Below, in pieces: positions 1 through 6,768 of a DNA stretch of 47,448 nucleotides (positions within the stretch are counted from its first letter, which is position 1; each line of letters begins with the position of its first letter). The DNA lies in the NCBI RefSeq assembly GCF_040649515.1, contig NZ_JBEZFP010000065.1, positions 1 to 47,448 on the forward strand, written 5' to 3'. The notes under the pieces were generated by a model. It was not told the DNA's origin, made no database searches, and worked only from the letters and a program-made list of their open reading frames with translations. A program made the translations under genes and the position numbers. Source of the DNA: Yinghuangia elevatio (GTDB taxonomy: Bacteria > Actinomycetota > Actinomycetes > Streptomycetales > Streptomycetaceae).

Positions 1-56
1 CCCGAATCGGTTCGGGTGCAGCGCGGCCGTGGTGGTTCGTGCCGGTGGTGGGCGGG

Positions 57-146
57 TCAACGCGCGAGCGCGACTACGACCAGGACGATGACCGGACCGA
101 AGATCCCGAGGGCGTAGATCAAGCCCATGAACGGGTCACTGCGCAT
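57..146 (-). CDS. tiny single-span membrane protein (29 aa)
   Basis: This 29-residue protein begins MRSDPFMGLIYALGIFG and then runs into a strongly hydrophobic stretch, so it is essentially one transmembrane helix with a C-terminal Arg. The start is supported by an AGGAGG ribosome-binding site seven bases upstream (complement of 150-159). It lies downstream of, and on the same strand as, the cysteine-rich gene at 284-1054, separated by a very long hairpin. Small hydrophobic proteins of this type are common on Streptomyces plasmids and integrative elements, some linked to plasmid spread, but nothing here proves a function. Confidence 0.6.
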   Translation of the reverse strand: MRSDPFMGLIYALGIFGPVIVLVVVALAR

Positions 147-205
147 TGCTGCCTCCTGGCTGGGTGCGAACTGGGCGGGGAACGGGCGGGCGTGGTGCGG
201 GCCTT

Positions 206-268
206 CGAGCGGCCACGGGCGCCCCCACCCAGGATTCGTCGCCGGGTGGGGGCGCCCGCGGCCGCTCG
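206..268. terminator. very long hairpin between two leftward genes
   Basis: Arms 206-230 and 244-268 are complementary over 25 positions with a single A-C mismatch and a 13-base loop. The structure sits 16 bases beyond the stop of the 284-1054 gene. Either strand would form it. It probably ends or attenuates leftward transcription, although no T-tract follows. Confidence 0.6.
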
Positions 269-283
269 TACAGGCCGGGCTGA

Positions 284-1054
284 TCAGACCGCGATGCGCA
301 GCGGTTCGTGCGGGACGTTCGTGCCGTCGCTGGAGGTGTCGGCCAGCAACGTGTCGCGGACGTCTTCGACGGCCTTGAAAGCGGCGAGGACGTCGGCCCA
401 TTCCTCGGCGCGGGCGCGGGGGAACTGGCGGGCGGTCCGCTGCTCCTGGTCCGCGGTGACCTCGGCGAGCAGTTCACAGCGGCGGCTGCGCTCGGGGTCC
501 TGGCGCAGCAGGCGGACGTACAGGTCGGCCAGGCGCAGGCCGTCCGTGCAGTACGTACGGCCTTGGCACGCCGCGCAGCGGGCGCGGTGGGCGAGGTGCG
601 CGTCGCGGGCGGGCGCGAGCTTCAGCAGCGGCGCCTGGATCTGCGAGGCCGCCGGGGCCGGGGCGGCCTTCGGCCTGGGCACCACCGCGGTGGCGCGCCG
701 CGCGGACGTCTCACGCGCCGCCTCGGCGAGGCTGCGCTGCCACCGTTCGATCGTCAGGTCCAGCACGATCCGGCGATTGCTGCCGACCTCGCAGCGCCGC
801 ATGACAGGGTTGCCGTCCTGGTCGGCGAACGTGCCCTGGTGCGGGGTGAGCTTGGGGTTCTGGCCCTGATAGCCGGTGATCGGGCACCAGGTCCGACAGT
901 CCGGGCAGACCACGGTCATCGCGCCGCGGCGCAGGTCCAAGTCGTTCGGGCACAGCTTCGACGCCACCAGGGCGGCGGCAAGACTGCGGTTCTTCGTGCG
1001 GGTCCGGCGCGGCCGGCGCTTCATCGTCGGCGCCGAGGGCGGGGTAGAGGCCAC
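284..1054 (-). CDS. cysteine-pair (possible zinc-ribbon) hypothetical protein
   Basis: A 256-residue protein starting at GTG 1054, with an AGGAG site seven bases upstream; the next in-frame Met is ten residues later. A basic N-terminus (MKRRPRRTRTKNR) is followed by CPDCRTWC near residue 50 and CAACQGRTYC in the second half. The two cysteine clusters could together bind one zinc ion. No catalytic family is recognisable. It is divergent from the GntR operon, with about 380 bases between that carry two operator-like palindromes, so the GntR protein may control both directions. A DNA-binding or structural role on a mobile replicon is only an inference. Confidence 0.7.
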   Translation of the reverse strand: MASTPPSAPTMKRRPRRTRTKNRSLAAALVASKLCPNDLDLRRGAMTVVCPDCRTWCPITGYQGQNPKLTPHQGTFADQDGNPVMRRCEVGSNRRIVLDLTIERWQRSLAEAARETSARRATAVVPRPKAAPAPAASQIQAPLLKLAPARDAHLAHRARCAACQGRTYCTDGLRLADLYVRLLRQDPERSRRCELLAEVTADQEQRTARQFPRARAEEWADVLAAFKAVEDVRDTLLADTSSDGTNVPHEPLRIAV

Positions 1055-1233
1055 CAGGAGACTCCTCTGCAGGCTGGTCTGGGTGGTACGAGGTCGCGAA
1101 TTCTCCGCTGGTCAGGCCGCATGCGAGCGCCCTGACGCGTGGACAAACCACGGCCCTGCCTTGGAGAAGCGCGGAGGATTTTGCGTGCATCGCCCCGAGG
1201 TCGCAGTCCTCGTCGGGACCCGAAGGCCCCGGA

Positions 1234-1249
1234 GGGGTCTAGCGACCCC
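1234..1249. other. short GC-rich inverted repeat
   Basis: GGGGTC-TAGC-GACCCC forms a six-base stem in the divergent intergenic region (1055-1436). No T-tract follows, so a terminator is possible but weak. Apart from this and the two operator palindromes, no gene is visible in the region. Confidence 0.3.
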
Positions 1250-1336
1250 CCGGCGGGCTCTGGCCAGTAGCCAGTTCCCACTCCTACCCGTCTGAACAAG
1301 CAGTCGGGTGCTTCTACGTCGGTCTTACTGTCTGCC

Positions 1337-1352
1337 GGTCTGTATGCAGACC
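1337..1352. promoter_or_regulatory. GntR-type operator, copy 1
   Basis: GGTCTGTATGCAGACC is a near-perfect 16-bp palindrome, repeated exactly 61 bases downstream at 1398. The distance to the cysteine-rich gene on the other strand suits an operator for the leftward promoter. The regulator encoded immediately to the right is the obvious candidate binder. Confidence 0.65.
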
Positions 1353-1397
1353 TGCGAACTGGTTCGACTGTAAAGGGGCGATCACTCGGGGTCAATA

Positions 1398-1436
1398 GGT
1401 CTGTATGCAGACCTGCAAAACCCGTATGGTGTGCGC
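1398..1436 (+). promoter_or_regulatory. GntR promoter with operator copy 2, probably leaderless
   Basis: A second exact GGTCTGTATGCAGACC lies at 1398-1413. A TATGGT -10 element at 1425-1430 is followed by six bases and then ATG 1437, the usual layout of a leaderless actinobacterial transcript. The palindrome covers the expected -35 region, so binding should block RNA polymerase, giving autorepression. Confidence 0.65.
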
Positions 1437-2213
1437 ATGACGACGGGACCCACCGACGCCCGCCCGCTTCAGGTGCGCATCGCGGACGACTTGCGCCACA
1501 AGATCGAAGCGGGCGAGCTTGCCCCTGGTGCCAAGATGCCGACATTGGACGAGTTGGCCGCGGCCTATCTCTGCTCGGTCGCAGCTGCGCGCAAGGCTGT
1601 TGACCTGCTGAAGAACCAGGGCCTGGTGCTCACGGTCCAAGGACTCGGCACTTTCGTGCGGAAACGTCCGCAGGCGCGCCGTCATGGGATCGAGCGCTAT
1701 GCGCGCAGTCGCTGGCTCGGCGCGCACGCGAAGCCGATCCTGATCGCCGAGGCAGACAGCCAGGGCCGCAGCGCGAACCAGTTGATCCGCGAGTTGTCCG
1801 AGGTCCCCGCGCCTGCGTTGGTCGCCGAGAAGTTCGGGATCGCAGAGGGCACGCCCGTGTGGGTGCGCCGCCGCACGACGCTCATAGACGACCGTCCCAA
1901 CCAGCTCGCGGACAGCTACTACGAGCTCGAAGTCGTCGCTGGCACCCGGATCCAGGAAGAAGACACCGGTCCGGGAGGCGGGTTCGCCCGACTTGAGGAG
2001 GCTGGCCACCACCTCGCCGAGATCGAGGAGAGCATCGACGTCCGCATGCCGACCGGCCCCGAAAGCGTCGTGCTCGAGCTCCCGACCGGGACGCCCGTCG
2101 TGGACCTGACCCGCGTCACCTACGACGACAGCGGCCGCGCAGTTGAGGTCATGCTCTCCGTGATCGCGGGGGATATGGCCACGTTTTCCTACCGCTTCCC
2201 CATCCCCGACTGA
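1437..2213 (+). CDS. GntR-family regulator, HutC/UTRA type
   Basis: This is a 258-residue transcription factor. Residues 10-75 form a winged helix (LRHKIEAGELAPGAKMPTLD, then ARKAVDLLKNQGLV and the TVQGLGTFV wing). The rest resembles the UTRA ligand-binding domain, including VWVRRRTTLIDDRPNQLADS and VVDLTRVTYDDSGRAVEV. ATG 1437 is preferred over GTG 1431 because of the leaderless promoter. The protein resembles KorSA-like repressors of Streptomyces mobile elements. It heads a same-strand run to 6376, with the PP2C gene 12 bases downstream. The ligand is unknown; repression of its own operon is inferred from the palindromes upstream. Confidence 0.85.
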   Translation: MTTGPTDARPLQVRIADDLRHKIEAGELAPGAKMPTLDELAAAYLCSVAAARKAVDLLKNQGLVLTVQGLGTFVRKRPQARRHGIERYARSRWLGAHAKPILIAEADSQGRSANQLIRELSEVPAPALVAEKFGIAEGTPVWVRRRTTLIDDRPNQLADSYYELEVVAGTRIQEEDTGPGGGFARLEEAGHHLAEIEESIDVRMPTGPESVVLELPTGTPVVDLTRVTYDDSGRAVEVMLSVIAGDMATFSYRFPIPD

Positions 2214-2225
2214 CGAAGGCGGCGC

Positions 2226-2984
2226 ATGCGTACGACCAGCATCACCGTGTCCACCCCGGGCCAGGCCAACGAGGACTTGGTGGCCACCGGGTCGACCTGG
2301 GCCTTCGTCCTGGACGGAGCGACGCCGCGGGCCGGCGTCGACAGCGGCTGCGTGCACACCGTCACCTGGCTGGTAGCCCAGCTCGGTGCGGCGCTGTCCC
2401 GTCAGCTCTTCCTGCACGACCGCCCGCTGTCCGACCTGGTGGCGGCCGCGATCGACGAGACATGCGGCGCCCACGGTCCAGCTTGCGATCTGTCGAACCC
2501 CGACAGCCCCTCGTCGACCGTCGCAGTCATCAGGGAGAACAGCACGTCCGAGAGCGTCGACTACCTGATCCTTGCCGATTCGCCGGTCGTCTTCGACACC
2601 GCCGACGGCGTCCAGGTCGTCACTGACACGCGAAGTGGGAGCCTTCCCGTCTACACCGCCGAGTCCGTCCGGGCAGCACGCAACCAGCCCGACGGGTTCT
2701 GGGTCGCCAGCACCAAGCCTGAAGCCGCCTACCAAGCCGTGATTGGCAGCGTTGATCGCGCGGACGTACGCCGAGCTGCTGCCTTCACCGACGGCGCGGC
2801 CCGATACACAGAACGATTCGCGCTCGGCAGTTGGGCGGACGCCCTCGATCTCTTGGAGAGCGATCCCGGATGCCTGATCAAGCAGGTTCGCGCTGCCGAA
2901 GGCAGCGAGAACGCTGCACAGCAAGCGAGGCGGCGTGACAAGCAGCACGACGATGCCACGGCCGTCCTCATGACCTGGGACTGA
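2226..2984 (+). CDS. PP2C-like serine/threonine phosphatase domain protein
   Basis: A 252-residue soluble protein with the landmarks of a PP2C fold in order: QANEDL near residue 15, FVLDGAT near 28 (metal-binding Asp-Gly), LADSPVV near 118, AFTDGAA near 185 and the C-terminal KQHDDATAVLMTW. These acidic motifs bind the two metal ions in known PP2C enzymes. The second motif is not the usual GDSR, so activity is not assured. It starts 12 bases after the GntR gene and is probably co-transcribed with it. No matching kinase is visible in the window, so the substrate is unknown. Confidence 0.75.
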   Translation: MRTTSITVSTPGQANEDLVATGSTWAFVLDGATPRAGVDSGCVHTVTWLVAQLGAALSRQLFLHDRPLSDLVAAAIDETCGAHGPACDLSNPDSPSSTVAVIRENSTSESVDYLILADSPVVFDTADGVQVVTDTRSGSLPVYTAESVRAARNQPDGFWVASTKPEAAYQAVIGSVDRADVRRAAAFTDGAARYTERFALGSWADALDLLESDPGCLIKQVRAAEGSENAAQQARRRDKQHDDATAVLMTWD

Positions 2985-3053
2985 GGCATGACCCGCCACC
3001 CCTCCCGTGATCCTGCGACTCCGCATGACGCCCCCGATCAGTCCGCTGATGAC

Positions 3054-3071
3054 ATCAACAAGCTTGTTGAT
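3054..3071. promoter_or_regulatory. 18-bp perfect palindrome upstream of HTH gene
   Basis: ATCAACAAGCTTGTTGAT is a perfect 18-bp palindrome, AT-rich against its surroundings, in the 187-base gap inside the operon. It looks like a dimeric operator distinct from the GntR one. Confidence 0.55.
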
Positions 3072-3098
3072 CAGCCGGGTTGGGGGAGAGGCCGCAGC

Positions 3099-3131
3099 GT
3101 GGCAGTGGTGTGGCAATAGCGTGGCAATAGC
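3099..3131 (+). repeat. three 11-bp direct repeats (GTGGCA-N5)
   Basis: Three units begin with GTGGCA at 3099, 3110 and 3121; the last two are identical (GTGGCAATAGC). The 11-bp period places every unit on the same face of the helix, 40-70 bases before the HTH gene start. A cooperative binding site is likely. Confidence 0.55.
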
Positions 3132-3171
3132 CCGCATCGCGCCTGGCAGAAGACCACCTCGGGGGTGAACA

Positions 3172-4338
3172 GTGATCGGCGTGGATCAGTGGACGGGTGA
3201 GGAAGCGCTGCTGTTGCGGCGTGCGATGCGGGCGTCGGTGCGGGAGTTCGCCGAGCGCCTGGGCATCGGCGCCCGCACTGTCACGTACTGGACGCAGAAT
3301 CCCGGCACGGTCTGCCGCCCGGAGACGGCGCAGATCCTGGACGCTGCGCTGGCCCGATGCGCCGCCGAGGACCAAGAGCGGTTCCGTGTTCTTCTGGCGG
3401 CACTTCGCGGTGATTCCGCGGCGCTCGCTGCAGACGAGTCCGCCCGTCCCGGCGCGTGCACCGTGGTCTCGCACAAGTTCATGCCGGTCTACCTCGGAGA
3501 GCACGGGACGGCGCTGTTCGCCGCCGGCGCCGAGCGCGCAGCAGGGCCGGGCGGTCTGGAACGGCGAACACTGTCGGCCGACCACCGGTCGGCTCGGTCG
3601 TCTGTGGTGGTCGCATACGCATGCGGCGTTGCCGTCGTGCACCTGGAAGAGCACCGCCGGGTGGAGACGCTGACCGAACTGGCGGTGTGGCGGTACCGGA
3701 CGTACGCCGCCGACCCGGCCTGGGCCGGGGAGTGCATCGCCCAGCTCCTCAAGGAGCACGCGACACCAGACAGGCGATCCGCCGATGTGACGCCGCAGTA
3801 TGTGCTGTCGGCCTACGAGCTGCGCGACGCACCGTGGGGCGGCGCGAGCCTGGATACCGCGCTCCATCTACTGACGACGCCATCCGTCCTCGTCAACAGA
3901 CAGGACCCTAAGAACGTCGTGCCTCTGGGGCCGGGGTCGGAGGACGCGAAGTTCCGCGAGGCGTGGACTCACCCTGGGGCCGTCGTTTTCGGCGGCGGCG
4001 TTTCGCGCGGCGTTGCCGGTTGGTCGGGTGTCGCCTATCACCCGCAGGCGGACGAGCGGGCTCTGACGATGAGTCAGATCGTCGATCTGGAGCTGGACGC
4101 GCAGGCGCTGTGGGCGCTCTCCTCGCACGTGCTGCACATGGTGGAGTCGGGCGAGGACCCGGTGATGCCGCCGGAGTTCGGGTGGCGGTTCCTGCGTGGG
4201 GCGCACGTCCGGCTGACAACCGCGCGGCCGACCGAGACGGCGCAGCACCGGGTGATGCGCGAGGCGATCCTGGCGACGAGTGAGCTCCCTGACCGGCTTC
4301 GGGCCGCTCAGGATGCCTTGCGAGATGGAGCCATGTGA
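3172..4338 (+). CDS. helix-turn-helix protein of unknown function
   Basis: A 388-residue protein whose N-terminus (LLLRRAMRASVREFAERLGI, then GARTVTYWTQNP) reads as an XRE-like helix-turn-helix within residues 10-50. The remaining 330 residues have no domain I recognise; they contain a WRYRTYAADPAWAGECIAQLL stretch and a predicted helical C-terminus. The GTG start at 3172 has only a weak GGGGG upstream, so the start is uncertain. Its stop overlaps the next gene (TGATG), which implies translational coupling. The two sites just upstream suggest it may have its own internal promoter and may autoregulate. Confidence 0.7.
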   Translation: MIGVDQWTGEEALLLRRAMRASVREFAERLGIGARTVTYWTQNPGTVCRPETAQILDAALARCAAEDQERFRVLLAALRGDSAALAADESARPGACTVVSHKFMPVYLGEHGTALFAAGAERAAGPGGLERRTLSADHRSARSSVVVAYACGVAVVHLEEHRRVETLTELAVWRYRTYAADPAWAGECIAQLLKEHATPDRRSADVTPQYVLSAYELRDAPWGGASLDTALHLLTTPSVLVNRQDPKNVVPLGPGSEDAKFREAWTHPGAVVFGGGVSRGVAGWSGVAYHPQADERALTMSQIVDLELDAQALWALSSHVLHMVESGEDPVMPPEFGWRFLRGAHVRLTTARPTETAQHRVMREAILATSELPDRLRAAQDALRDGAM

Positions 4339-5474
4339 TGCCGGAGAAGAAGGTCGTGAATGCGTACAACGACCGGCTGGAGCAGCTTAGAACCGCGGTC
4401 TACCGGCTGTACGACGCCGAGGGCGGCCTGTTGTACGTCGGCATGACCGCCAATCCTGAGCAACGCTTTGATGAGCACTCTCGATACAAATTCTGGTGGC
4501 ACCTCATCGCGAAAACGGACCTTCGATGGTTCGACTCGCGTTCTGAGGCTGCGGCCGTGGAAGCGGAGGCTATCCGCTCCGAGCAGCCCATCTACGACGG
4601 CACCGGCCGCATCAAGGATTGGACGAACGCGAAGAGCCAACGCCCAGAGGATCCTTTCTGGCGTCCCCTGGCTGAGCTGCTGACCACGCAGATCGAGAAC
4701 GGCTCCCCGCCTGCAGGCACGCGTCTGCCGACTCCTCGTGCGCTCGCACGTGAACACAACGTCTCCATTGCTTCGGTCGGCACCGCGCTGTCCTGGCTGA
4801 CCTACGAGCGACGGGCAATCCGTCGAGACCGAACCGTGCTGCCCCTCCATTCGCGCTGCGCGGATGGGCTGGCGCAGTCCCAGGAAAGCCCAGTAGATGC
4901 GGGAAAGGCGGTTGGATTGAACCCTCGATCGACGGCGCTGCTGGTCATCGACGTTCAGCAGGGTTTCGTCAACGAGCGGAGCAGCGGTGCGCTGCCCGGG
5001 ATCGTCCGGCTGTTGCAGGGCTGGCGGGAGGTGGGTGCGCCGGTGGTGTTCTCCCGGTTTCATAACGCCGAGGGGTCGCCGTACGAGACGATCACCGGCT
5101 GGACGCGGCTGCGCAGCGCGGAGGAGCAGGCGCTCGCCGAGGACCTGGTGCCGTTCGTCGCGGACGCGGCTGCGGTCGTCGACAAGTCGCAGTCGACGAT
5201 TTTCACTCCGGAGTTCGCCGCCCTGGCGCGGGAGTCGGGGTGGACGGACCTGGTGCTGTGCGGCATCGACACCGACGCGTGCGTGTACGACTCGGCGATC
5301 TCGGCGTACCACTCGGGGCACCGGCCGTGGATCGTCACTGATGCGTGCGCGTCCAGCGGCGGCGAGCGGTACCACGACGCTGCGCTGCTGCTCGCTGGCC
5401 GGAACATCGGCCGGGGCCAACTACTCTCCAGCGACGACGTCCTGGCCCGTATCGCCGAGGGGGCGCCCGCATGA
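4338..5474 (+). CDS. GIY-YIG / GntR-like / isochorismatase-like fusion
   Basis: A 378-residue protein in one frame with three modules. Residues 20-90 match a GIY-YIG nuclease core: VYR at 21-23, YVG at 33-35, Arg in PEQRF and a following Glu-rich helix. Residues 100-165 resemble a GntR winged helix (ENGSPPAGTRLPTPRALARE). Residues 195-378 are an isochorismatase-like cysteine hydrolase with the expected triad: Asp205 (VIDVQQGF), Lys283 (DKSQST) and Cys315 (DTDACVYD). ATG 4338 overlaps the previous stop by one base; GTG 4335 is also possible. A TTG near 4917 with GGAAAGG upstream could start the hydrolase separately. The fusion could be real or a junction of two genes without an intervening stop. 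Confidence 0.8.
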   Translation: MPEKKVVNAYNDRLEQLRTAVYRLYDAEGGLLYVGMTANPEQRFDEHSRYKFWWHLIAKTDLRWFDSRSEAAAVEAEAIRSEQPIYDGTGRIKDWTNAKSQRPEDPFWRPLAELLTTQIENGSPPAGTRLPTPRALAREHNVSIASVGTALSWLTYERRAIRRDRTVLPLHSRCADGLAQSQESPVDAGKAVGLNPRSTALLVIDVQQGFVNERSSGALPGIVRLLQGWREVGAPVVFSRFHNAEGSPYETITGWTRLRSAEEQALAEDLVPFVADAAAVVDKSQSTIFTPEFAALARESGWTDLVLCGIDTDACVYDSAISAYHSGHRPWIVTDACASSGGERYHDAALLLAGRNIGRGQLLSSDDVLARIAEGAPA

Positions 5475-6376
5475 ACACGCCGTCCTTCGACGTGGACCTG
5501 GTGGTCGTCGGCGCGGGGCCGGCCGGGGTGGCCGCTGCGCTCATGGCCGCGAGCCTCCAGCTCCGGACCGTGGTCGTGGAGCCGGGCCGGGTTGGCGGCG
5601 CGTTGCACCGTATCGGCGCGGTGGAGAACGTGGCCGGGGGTTGGTCGACCGGCGTGCAGCTCGCCGACGCGCTCGTGGCCGACTTGGCCCGCCTGGGGGA
5701 GGCCGGCCGCTGCACCGTGGTCCGCAATCGGGCCGCCGCGGTGCGCGGCCACGACGACCGCGCCGAAGTGGTCCTCGAGGACGACACGGTGCTGTCGGCG
5801 GCCGCCGTAGTGGTGGCCACGGGTGTGGAGACGCTGACGCCGCAGGGAGTCGCGTGGGTGACTGCTCCGGAGGGGTTTGTCGCGCCGCCGCTGTGGCGCG
5901 CCGCGCCGCAGGACCTGGTCGGCCGGACGTACGTGCTCGGCGGGGACCGGCCGCTCGGGACGTGGCTGCGCACCCACCCGACGTCGACGAAGACGCTGCA
6001 CGTGCTGCACCCGGCGGCCGACGACTACAAGCTCGCCGAGGTCGCCGGGGACGAGCGCGTGCGCCTGGTGCCCGTTGCACACATCGCCGTGACCCGTCCG
6101 GCCTTCGGGTCCGAGTGGATGCTGGAGGTGAAGGACCGGGCCGGCGGGTCAACGACGTACGCGGCCGCCACCGTGCTGGGCAATCTCGGCAACCGGCCGG
6201 CGTCGCTGCCCGGGCTGGTGTCGGGCCAGGACGGCTACTGCGCGCCGGAGTTGCAGCATCCGCGGATCCGGATCGCCGGGGACCTTCGGTCGGCGCAGTT
6301 CCAGCGCATCGCGACCGCGCAGGGCTCCGGCGCCGAGGCGGTCCTGGCCAACTACTACGCGCAGCCGCGCGCCTGA
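5471..6376 (+). CDS. TrxB-like FAD/NAD(P) oxidoreductase lacking CxxC
   Basis: A 301-residue flavoprotein. The N-terminal Rossmann motif GAGPAG lies at residues 14-19; VVVATGVET and LGNLGNRP match the second dinucleotide-fold signatures, and the C-terminal IRIAGDLRSAQFQRIATAQG matches the FAD-binding end of thioredoxin reductases. The redox-active CxxC of true TrxB is absent, so it cannot act as a normal thioredoxin reductase. Ferredoxin/flavodoxin-type or TrxB-like oxidases with this architecture exist, and the electron partner here is unknown. It overlaps the upstream fusion gene by ATGA, so the two are translationally coupled and may act on one metabolite. Confidence 0.8.
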   Translation: MNTPSFDVDLVVVGAGPAGVAAALMAASLQLRTVVVEPGRVGGALHRIGAVENVAGGWSTGVQLADALVADLARLGEAGRCTVVRNRAAAVRGHDDRAEVVLEDDTVLSAAAVVVATGVETLTPQGVAWVTAPEGFVAPPLWRAAPQDLVGRTYVLGGDRPLGTWLRTHPTSTKTLHVLHPAADDYKLAEVAGDERVRLVPVAHIAVTRPAFGSEWMLEVKDRAGGSTTYAAATVLGNLGNRPASLPGLVSGQDGYCAPELQHPRIRIAGDLRSAQFQRIATAQGSGAEAVLANYYAQPRA

Positions 6377-6390
6377 GGAGGCCTCAGCTC

Positions 6391-6528
6391 ATGGCGACTG
6401 CGCTGATCAGGACAGCGACACGGCAGCCTCACGCGTCACTCATGAACCGCCAAGGCGATACGCTGGCCCACAGACTGATCAACATCAGAAAACGCGAAAG
6501 GCCCCATCGATCGCCCTTGGCAAGGTGA
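6391..6528 (+). CDS. possible 45-aa peptide after the operon
   Basis: ATG 6391 follows a good GAGGAGG ribosome-binding site with about nine bases spacing and reads 45 basic residues (MATALIRTATRQPHASL...). Its last codons lie inside a terminator-like stem, and the composition is unremarkable, so it may not be a real gene. Confidence 0.25.
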   Translation: MATALIRTATRQPHASLMNRQGDTLAHRLINIRKRERPHRSPLAR

Positions 6529-6536
6529 TCGGGGCC
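6500..6536 (+). terminator. terminator-like stem after five-gene operon
   Basis: GGCCCC at 6500-6505 pairs with GGGGCC at 6531-6536, and the flanking CGATC/GATC bases extend the stem imperfectly. There is no T-tract. Its position about 125 bases after the last long gene fits an operon terminator. Confidence 0.45.
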
Positions 6537-6650
6537 AGTCGCTGGCCAAGGACCTTGTGAGAGGGGTCCAGAGGCCGTGCAGTTCACCTTCAACTCGAGT
6601 CAGGTGACCGCGTGATCTTCAGGGTACCCGGAGACGGGATCCATATGCAG

Positions 6651-6706
6651 CGCCCCGCCGTGGGTCCAGCAGCGACGTGCGCCTCTGCTGGCTCTTCGAC
6701 GTGGCG
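6651..6706 (+). repeat. structured flank of tnpB, left copy
   Basis: An outer stem (6651-6660 with 6697-6706, 8 of 10 pairs) encloses an inner CCAGCAG/CTGCTGG stem (6666-6672 with 6685-6691). The sequence and layout match the copy at 8323-8372. Confidence 0.6.
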
Positions 6707-6768
6707 TTCGCGTTGCTTGCGGACCTCTTGTCAGTCCTCCGCTCGCGTCTTCGTGGGCTGGTGAGAGC

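Noticed and set aside
1176..1295. Small rightward peptide after GGAGG near 1170
   Set aside because: The GTG-initiated peptide is Arg/Pro-rich and spans an inverted repeat; the ribosome-site match is probably chance.
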